A stretch of 42,410 bases of DNA from positions 2,763 to 45,172 of the forward strand of contig DKPN01000020.1 in the NCBI GenBank assembly GCA_002471195.1, in the 5' to 3' direction. This DNA comes from Bacteroides sp. UBA7333 (GTDB taxonomy: Bacteria > Bacteroidota > Bacteroidia > Bacteroidales > Bacteroidaceae). Of the stretch, positions 1-5,633 are shown piece by piece; position 1 is the stretch's first letter; each line of letters begins with the position of its first letter. A program made the translations under genes and the position numbers. Below the pieces are notes generated by a model, which was given only the letters and a program-made list of their open reading frames with translations, was not told the DNA's origin and did no database searches.

Positions 1-19
1 GCCTTCTTTTATTTAATCT

Positions 20-721
20 CTATAATATATGCAATAAGTCGGTTATAGAAGTTATTGATGTAATATTCTCATTTACTCTGCATTTGGGTGGAATTCCATG
101 AATTACCTGACAGCCTATTTCGATACCAGGAATTATATCGTTTTTCATCGAATCACCTATTATTATCACTTCGTTTGTATTGAAGTTAGCTCTTTGAATT
201 GCAACTCTCCAAATATCAGAATTGGGTTTTCTTATATTTTCAATTGTTGAATCCGTCAATGAAAAGAAATATTTGCGCAAGCCTATGTCAGAGATCAAAT
301 ATTCTAAATTGCCGTAATAATTAGACACTAAAAGAAGAGTATACCTCTTAGATAAATAATCGAGTACAGGAATTGCCTGATTGATATAAGTGACACAGTA
401 ATCAGTTATTAATTGGGCAGCACGACTCACCCACTCATTTTTTGGTTCAACAATAATACCTTTATTAACAAATCCATCAAGATGTGAGGAGGCTTTACAG
501 TATTGAGTATTATATAAATTAAAATCAGATTTGATTACACGAGTATTATCCAACATCCGCTCGGTTGTTATATATATATCACGAAAATTATCGTGATTTA
601 AATTTAAACCAAACTCATCATTATACAACTTAATATAGATATCCATCCAATGAAGGAATGGAGAATCTAATGTACCTCCAAAATCGAAAGCTAATGCTTT
701 TATATTATCTTTATTAATCAT
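20..721 (-). CDS. HAD-superfamily hydrolase-like protein, last gene of inositol-lipid operon
   Basis: Cytosolic 233-residue HAD-fold protein. Visible motifs: motif I DFGGTLD at residues 13-19, motif II Ser in LLLVSN, motif III Lys in NIRKPNSD, motif IV IGDSMKND. In most HAD phosphatases motif I is DxDGT; here the second Asp, the general acid/base, is Gly (D13-F-G15). The nucleophile D13 is kept, so catalysis may be altered or substrate-assisted, or the substrate may not be a phosphate ester. It overlaps the upstream flippase-like gene by 4 bp and is the last of six co-directional genes beginning with inositol-3-phosphate synthase. A phosphatase step on an inositol-phosphate or lipid-phosphate intermediate is the natural guess but is inference. 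Fold is secure, substrate unknown. Confidence 0.8.
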   Translation of the reverse strand: MINKDNIKALAFDFGGTLDSPFLHWMDIYIKLYNDEFGLNLNHDNFRDIYITTERMLDNTRVIKSDFNLYNTQYCKASSHLDGFVNKGIIVEPKNEWVSRAAQLITDYCVTYINQAIPVLDYLSKRYTLLLVSNYYGNLEYLISDIGLRKYFFSLTDSTIENIRKPNSDIWRVAIQRANFNTNEVIIIGDSMKNDIIPGIEIGCQVIHGIPPKCRVNENITSITSITDLLHIL

Positions 722-1710
722 TTCTTTTTATTTCCAAACTTTACCAATACTAAACCAACAACAATCCAAAACAACTCGCGAACCCGAGTGATTAAAGCTG
801 CATAAACTCCAAAGGCACCAGATAATGATAATCCAGCTACGGCTAATGCAAAACCCCCTTCGCGACCTCCTAATTGCATTGGTAGAAAAAATAAAATATT
901 TGCCAATAAGGATGAAAATGCAACAACTAATACACAATCCATAAAATTCACATTAGTAGTCAAAACATTCAAAATTAACCAAATTTCTAGGCAACCAACG
1001 ATACGGGCAATATATTCGAGCAAAAGAGAAGTATAAAAAGTTCGTTTCTTTTGACTATGCAACAAAGAAATCTGTTGATCTATACTTTGCAATTTTTGTT
1101 TATTTTTCTCAGCAAATTTAATAGCAAACTTTTTTAGAAAAGGGATATGACCACCAATATTCAAACAAGCTACCACCATTCCGTGTCTATATCCTTTTAT
1201 AAACACTGAAATCAGCAATAAACATAATGCAGTAATAACTGCTAGTACAATACCTATTTCCCACCCAATGGGATGAATAAAAACATATATTCCCACAGCA
1301 CTCAGCCAAAAAATAAAATGAGAGAATATATGCATCATAACATACAAAACAACAGATGAAGTTGCCCGTTCTACACCTACATAAGGAGTCAACTCCATTA
1401 TTCGATAAGGTTCTCCGCCCATCAATCCAACAGGTGTTACATAATTTATTGCAAAACCTGAAATTGTGTATTTGAATAATTTTGAAAATCGCAAAGAATT
1501 TATAGGGCCACCACTTCTAATTATTATCCACCAAGAAGCAGTATTAATGATATAAATAAACAGCCATAAAATAAAAATCAAAGGTAGATAATACCCTGCT
1601 CGCTGAAGATTTAGATATATTTCATGATAAGATACATCAAAAGTACATAACATCACAATGACTGATGCTATTCCAAAGAAGAGAAATATATTACGAAAAC
1701 GATTTTTCAT
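718..1710 (-). CDS. flippase-like (LPG synthase transmembrane-domain / UPF0104) membrane protein
   Basis: A 330-residue integral membrane protein with about eight hydrophobic segments. It matches the pattern of the lysylphosphatidylglycerol-synthase transmembrane-domain family, including the GLMGGEPYR stretch near residue 100 and LGGREGGFALAVAG near residue 280. The soluble aminoacyl-transferase domain of MprF is absent, so this is the stand-alone lipid-translocase-like module. It shares 1 bp with the upstream CDP-alcohol phosphotransferase gene and 4 bp with the downstream HAD gene, indicating translational coupling. In this operon it could move the inositol lipid product across the inner membrane. 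That role is inferred from context. Confidence 0.8.
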   Translation of the reverse strand: MKNRFRNIFLFFGIASVIVMLCTFDVSYHEIYLNLQRAGYYLPLIFILWLFIYIINTASWWIIIRSGGPINSLRFSKLFKYTISGFAINYVTPVGLMGGEPYRIMELTPYVGVERATSSVVLYVMMHIFSHFIFWLSAVGIYVFIHPIGWEIGIVLAVITALCLLLISVFIKGYRHGMVVACLNIGGHIPFLKKFAIKFAEKNKQKLQSIDQQISLLHSQKKRTFYTSLLLEYIARIVGCLEIWLILNVLTTNVNFMDCVLVVAFSSLLANILFFLPMQLGGREGGFALAVAGLSLSGAFGVYAALITRVRELFWIVVGLVLVKFGNKKK

Positions 1711-2627
1711 TATTTATTAGACTCAATTTCGTTATACATTTTAAAACATATAGATTCGTGAGTAGCTACCATATAAAATAAAACAGCATTAAGCACAGTG
1801 AGCTCAAAGATGAAGTAAATCCATGGGATATTGATTATTAATGAAATGAATAATACAATAACACGGGTATTGAAAGAGAGTATATTTGTATATTTCATTA
1901 GAGGCAAACTTTTCAATCGAAACTCTTGGCATATAAAGTCAGGTATATTATTACCAAATTTAGATTTTAGGAGTTTATTAAAACGCTGAAAATTAGGAGT
2001 CATTTTTTCTTGAGAGTGTGTATAGTTCACGTAAAACCATAAAAAGGTTTTCCTGAACCAATCTTGTTTCCAGGATAATGATTGATAGATTGTTTTTTGC
2101 TGAATGTAATTATCCAACTCACTCCCTTCTTTTCCTTTCAAGAAAAAAAGATGAATATTTCTATAATAATCGGCCATGGCTGCTTGTTTACTATGAAAAA
2201 AACCTGCGATAGAAGCAAGTATCCAAATTTTATATGACCATTCTGGATTTAGGCGTAGACATATCGCAAAATAAATGGAGAAAAACCAAATATCTCCCGA
2301 CAAACCATCCAGCATCCTCCCTATTTCAGATTTAGTGTTAGTTAATCGAGCCAATTGCCCATCAGCACTATCATACATATTGGCCCATATTAGAAATCCC
2401 ATTCCGATAATATTTAGCCATATATTATCGAAATAAAATAATATTCCTGCAAATACGCCTAAAAATATAGATGCAATTGTAATTGCATTAGGCGATACTC
2501 CAAGCTTTTGAAATAACAATGCCCATCGATAACCTATAGGGCGATAAAAAAGTAAATCAATCCACTCCTCAGTGTCTGCAGATTTTAAGCTAGCCTGCAA
2601 CTGTTTTTTATTAATATCATTAATCAT
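1710..2627 (-). CDS. CDP-alcohol phosphatidyltransferase family protein (candidate inositol-phospholipid synthase)
   Basis: A 305-residue multi-pass membrane enzyme of the CDP-alcohol phosphotransferase family. The signature begins DSADGQLAR (residues about 87-95), followed by G and LDGLSGD. The first three Asp fit D-x2-D-G-x2-A-R-x8/9-G-x3-D. The fourth, normally three residues after the third, is shifted by one (D-G-L-S-G-D, i.e. D-x4-D). Such enzymes move a phospho-alcohol from a CDP carrier to a hydroxyl acceptor. With an inositol-phosphate synthase and a nucleotidyltransferase in the operon, a plausible reaction is CDP-inositol plus diacylglycerol or dihydroceramide. CDP-diacylglycerol plus inositol phosphate is the alternative. 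It overlaps the upstream ATP-grasp gene by 8 bp. Confidence 0.85.
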   Translation of the reverse strand: MINDINKKQLQASLKSADTEEWIDLLFYRPIGYRWALLFQKLGVSPNAITIASIFLGVFAGILFYFDNIWLNIIGMGFLIWANMYDSADGQLARLTNTKSEIGRMLDGLSGDIWFFSIYFAICLRLNPEWSYKIWILASIAGFFHSKQAAMADYYRNIHLFFLKGKEGSELDNYIQQKTIYQSLSWKQDWFRKTFLWFYVNYTHSQEKMTPNFQRFNKLLKSKFGNNIPDFICQEFRLKSLPLMKYTNILSFNTRVIVLFISLIINIPWIYFIFELTVLNAVLFYMVATHESICFKMYNEIESNK

Positions 2628-3489
2628 TTATGTACTTTTTTGCTTCTAATAAAATAGTTTTTCCAATAGCAATTGATGCTTCATCTCGACAAGGAGCAAA
2701 ACTAGGCCAATCATTAAAGTCAATAATTGAGATAGTCCCATCTTCTGATACAATACAATCACCTCCATATATATGAACCTGTAAAGCATTAGCAGCTATT
2801 GAACATAATTGCTTTAATTTATCTATTGAAAATACAAAGTCACGTGGAGCACCGTTTATTTTCTCCAATCCAAATTTACTATGACTATATTTATGAGGAT
2901 AAAACCAATAAAAAAAATCAGAATTTTTTACACCATAGAATTTTATCAAGTCACCATCTAAATGTTGATTTATAACCACTCTATTTATACCTCGTGAAGC
3001 ATAATCATTGATCATAGAGTATAGCTCATCTATGGTTTGAAGATAAGCTACATCATTTTTTAAAACTGCCTGAAAATCGGCTCTTTTAATCCAACAAGGA
3101 AGTATATTTTGTATTTCGCTAACACATAAATCTACATTATTAGTATTAACTACTAAACTTTTAGGATAAGGTATATTATTATTTATGAGTTTATTAGTCA
3201 TATTCTCACGCAGACAGTTTGCAACACCAAAGCCGGAATTGATAACCATTACCCCGGTTTTTTCTAACAGTTGTAAATGACAAATTGCTTCTTTACTGCG
3301 TACCATTGAAAATATAAGTTTTTCAGAAACACTTTTCTCTAAAAACTCTGACTCGGTATAAAGATTGACTTGGTGGCCACAGTTTGTTAAATAACTAACA
3401 ACAGCCGAAAATATAGCAGCATCATTTCCTATATGATTCGGAGAAAATTCGATATCTCTAGAAATAGCTGCGAAAATTAATGATTTCAT
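2620..3489 (-). CDS. ATP-grasp domain protein in inositol-lipid operon
   Basis: A 289-residue soluble protein with an ATP-grasp layout. An N-terminal alpha/beta domain (about 1-100) is followed by a Lys-containing strand (PCWIKRADF, near 130). Next comes a segment INQHLDGDLIKFYGV near 175 and, near the C-terminus, SIIDFNDWPSF with the D-x-N metal-binding pair. The last motif and the GDLIKFYGV segment recall the ITPK group of ATP-grasp inositol-phosphate kinases as well as RimK-like ligases; I cannot separate these by eye. It starts 1 bp after the nucleotidyltransferase stop and overlaps the next gene by 8 bp. Phosphorylation of, or ligation to, an inositol compound is inferred from context. 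Confidence 0.7.
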   Translation of the reverse strand: MKSLIFAAISRDIEFSPNHIGNDAAIFSAVVSYLTNCGHQVNLYTESEFLEKSVSEKLIFSMVRSKEAICHLQLLEKTGVMVINSGFGVANCLRENMTNKLINNNIPYPKSLVVNTNNVDLCVSEIQNILPCWIKRADFQAVLKNDVAYLQTIDELYSMINDYASRGINRVVINQHLDGDLIKFYGVKNSDFFYWFYPHKYSHSKFGLEKINGAPRDFVFSIDKLKQLCSIAANALQVHIYGGDCIVSEDGTISIIDFNDWPSFAPCRDEASIAIGKTILLEAKKYIND

Positions 3490-3490
3490 T

Positions 3491-4195
3491 TTATGTGTGT
3501 TGCAAAAACTGTTCGGCTTTTTTTATATCGATAGCGTGATCTATATCGACAATTTTGGAAAAAGGATATGCCTTTATTTTTAGTCGATGATCTACCAAAT
3601 ATTGCTGAAACCCTCTCATACGAGCTATACCTTCTTCTTTTGCTGAAGGCAGTAAATTTAAAGCGGTTTGATTCATACAATAAATTCCTCCTGAAATAAA
3701 GCGAGCACCCTCATATTCGGAATTAGCATAACCGGTGATTTCTAAATCAGAATTGGTTTTTACGTACAATGGCTTCTCATCGTCAATAAAATCGGTCACA
3801 GCCATTAAAGCATCACAGCAATTATTACTAACAAAAGTTTTTATATACTCTTCAAATTCAGACTCCTTAAAAATAGGATCAACAGTCGTTAAACAAAACT
3901 TACCAGTGCCTTGCAAATACGGCATTAGTTCATAAAAACTTTGAAATGAATCCGGAGTAGTTTTTACAATAATTTCCAATTTTACTGGAAGTGATAGTTG
4001 TTCTAAGTATAAACGAACCTCTGTCATTTTATCATTGATAATGATGCAAATTGAATCTGCATCATTATCAATAAATATTTTAAATAATCGTTCAAGCAAT
4101 GAAGTATCCAATATTCTTACTAATGGTTTTGGTTCTTTAATACCTTCTGCCACTAATCTCGACCCATCACCTGCAGCAATTAATGCATATTTCAT
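3491..4195 (-). CDS. sugar-phosphate-type nucleotidyltransferase (candidate inositol-phosphate cytidylyltransferase)
   Basis: A 234-residue GT-A-fold NTP transferase. The N-terminus carries the nucleotide-binding loop AAGDGSRL followed by the Lys-rich KEPKPLV segment, as in sugar-1-phosphate nucleotidylyltransferases. The metal-binding region appears as TVDPIF near residue 106. The frame extends two codons upstream to a TTG, but the ATG at 4195 lies 2 bp after the synthase stop (TGACGATG) and is the better start. Placed between inositol-3-phosphate synthase and a CDP-alcohol transferase, it probably activates inositol phosphate to CDP-inositol, as the cytidylyltransferase of di-myo-inositol-phosphate synthesis does. 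The family is clear; the substrate is inferred. Confidence 0.82.
   Translation of the reverse strand: MKYALIAAGDGSRLVAEGIKEPKPLVRILDTSLLERLFKIFIDNDADSICIIINDKMTEVRLYLEQLSLPVKLEIIVKTTPDSFQSFYELMPYLQGTGKFCLTTVDPIFKESEFEEYIKTFVSNNCCDALMAVTDFIDDEKPLYVKTNSDLEITGYANSEYEGARFISGGIYCMNQTALNLLPSAKEEGIARMRGFQQYLVDHRLKIKAYPFSKIVDIDHAIDIKKAEQFLQHT
4034..4072. repeat. perfect 15-bp inverted repeat inside the nucleotidyltransferase gene
   Basis: Arms 4034-4048 (ATTGATAATGATGCA) and 4058-4072 are exact reverse complements with a 9-nt loop. They lie within codons about 41-54 of the nucleotidyltransferase. Function unknown; it may be a chance product of AT-rich coding sequence or an mRNA structure. Confidence 0.6.
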
Positions 4196-4197
4196 CG

Positions 4198-5487
4198 TCA
4201 ATCTAAATAACTAGGTGATTTTTCACCAATCATATTTCGCAATGTCTCTTTCACCATTCTCCATTGAATGAACAAATCATGAACAGGTTCTTGATTAAAC
4301 TCATGCATAGGGCTTTTGCAAAAGAATGATAACCAAGTTTGTATGCCACTCATATGAGCACGCAAAGCCAAATCGCAAAACAACACCAAGTCTAATGCAA
4401 TAGGTGCAGCCAAAATTGAGTCACGACACAAAAAGTTCACTTTTATTTCCATAGGATATCCCATCCAACCGAAAATATCAATATTATCCCATGCTTCCTT
4501 ATTATCTTTTCGAGGTGGATAATAATTAATACGAACTTTATGGTAAACATCACCATATAAATCGGGATATTTTTCAGGTTCAAAAATATTATCAATCACC
4601 GAAAGTTTACTTACTTCTTTAGTTTTGAAGTTATCTGGATCATCTAATACCTCTCCATCTCGATTCCCCAATATATTTGTTGAAAACCAACCACTAACTC
4701 CCAGCATACGTGTTTTAAACATAGGAGCCAAAACTGTTTTCATCAAGGTTTGCCCACTTTTAAAGTCTTTACCAGCAATTGGAACATCCATTTTTTTTGA
4801 AAATTCCCACATTGCAGGAATATCAACACATAGATTTGGAGCGCCCATTATAAAGGGAGCACCTTCAGCTATGGCAGCATAGGCATAGCACATACTTGGA
4901 GAAATAACATCTTTATTATCTGACTTCATAGCAGCTTCAAGAGCATCAAGCGACATATGTTCATCAGACATTGGTATATATATTTCTGTACTTGCAGCCC
5001 ATAATACAGCAACACGTTCGCAGTTATTAGCAACTTTAAAATCACGAATATCCTTTCTCAAGGCTTCCATCATGTCCCATCTATTTTCGATAGGTTTAAC
5101 GTGTGTTCCATTTAAACGTTTTGCCCAATTGTGATCAAAAGCAGCAGTCATAGGTTTAATAACTTCTAACTCATCCTTTACTGCTAATAAATCTTTTGCC
5201 TTTAACACATCGGCATATACTGCAGCATCAAAAACATTATCGGGGAAGATGTCCCAGCCACCAAATACAACATTATTCAAATCTGTTAATGGAACAATAT
5301 CTTTAATAAGTTTTTCTTGTCCATCTTCCATTTTCATTGTGGCCATTTGTGATATAGAACCTATAGGTTTTGCCAACCCTTTACGAGCTGCTAGCGTTCC
5401 TGTTATCATAGTAGTGGAAACCGCTCCACCAAGACCTACCACTAGAATGCCAAGCTTTCCTGTAGCAGGTTTAATTTCTTGTTTCAT
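4198..5487 (-). CDS. inositol-3-phosphate synthase (MIPS)
   Basis: A 429-residue cytosolic NAD-dependent enzyme converting glucose 6-phosphate to 1L-myo-inositol 1-phosphate (3-phosphate by the other numbering). The Rossmann glycine loop VVGLGGAVSTT lies at residues 16-26. Typical downstream family blocks include GKDFKSGQTLMKT with its catalytic Lys, GWFSTNILGNRDG, and a C-terminal block around IALDLVLFCDLA. Length fits the prokaryotic form. It is the first gene of the six-gene minus-strand operon, so the pathway begins with its substrate-committing step. A -7-like box (TATTTTTG on the minus strand) lies about 35 bp upstream and a 10-bp direct repeat lies further out. Bacteroides thetaiotaomicron is known to use such an enzyme for inositol phospholipids and sphingolipids. 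Confidence 0.93.
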   Translation of the reverse strand: MKQEIKPATGKLGILVVGLGGAVSTTMITGTLAARKGLAKPIGSISQMATMKMEDGQEKLIKDIVPLTDLNNVVFGGWDIFPDNVFDAAVYADVLKAKDLLAVKDELEVIKPMTAAFDHNWAKRLNGTHVKPIENRWDMMEALRKDIRDFKVANNCERVAVLWAASTEIYIPMSDEHMSLDALEAAMKSDNKDVISPSMCYAYAAIAEGAPFIMGAPNLCVDIPAMWEFSKKMDVPIAGKDFKSGQTLMKTVLAPMFKTRMLGVSGWFSTNILGNRDGEVLDDPDNFKTKEVSKLSVIDNIFEPEKYPDLYGDVYHKVRINYYPPRKDNKEAWDNIDIFGWMGYPMEIKVNFLCRDSILAAPIALDLVLFCDLALRAHMSGIQTWLSFFCKSPMHEFNQEPVHDLFIQWRMVKETLRNMIGEKSPSYLD

Positions 5488-5521
5488 TTTTATGCTATTA
5501 AAATTTAAAATTAAAGTAATG

Positions 5522-5529
5522 CAAAAATA
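5522..5529 (-). promoter_or_regulatory. -7 box of the inositol-lipid operon
   Basis: The minus strand reads TATTTTTG here, matching the Bacteroidota -7 consensus TAnnTTTG, about 35 bp before the inositol-3-phosphate synthase ATG. I see no TTG at the expected -33 distance, which would fit a promoter needing an activator. Confidence 0.5.
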
Positions 5530-5567
5530 ATCTTTATTAATTATTATGGTTTTATTTATTGATACAA

Positions 5568-5607
5568 AACCATTTCGTTAGCAGGATTTAACATTAGAAC
5601 CATTTCG
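5568..5607. repeat. 10-bp direct repeat upstream of the inositol-lipid promoter
   Basis: AACCATTTCG occurs at 5568-5577 and again at 5598-5607, exactly 30 bp apart (about three helical turns). Both copies sit upstream of the -7 box of the inositol operon, between it and the end of the sensor kinase gene. Position and spacing suit a binding site for a transcription factor; no regulator can be named. Confidence 0.5.
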
Positions 5608-5633
5608 AGAATATAAATAAAAAAGATATTCCT

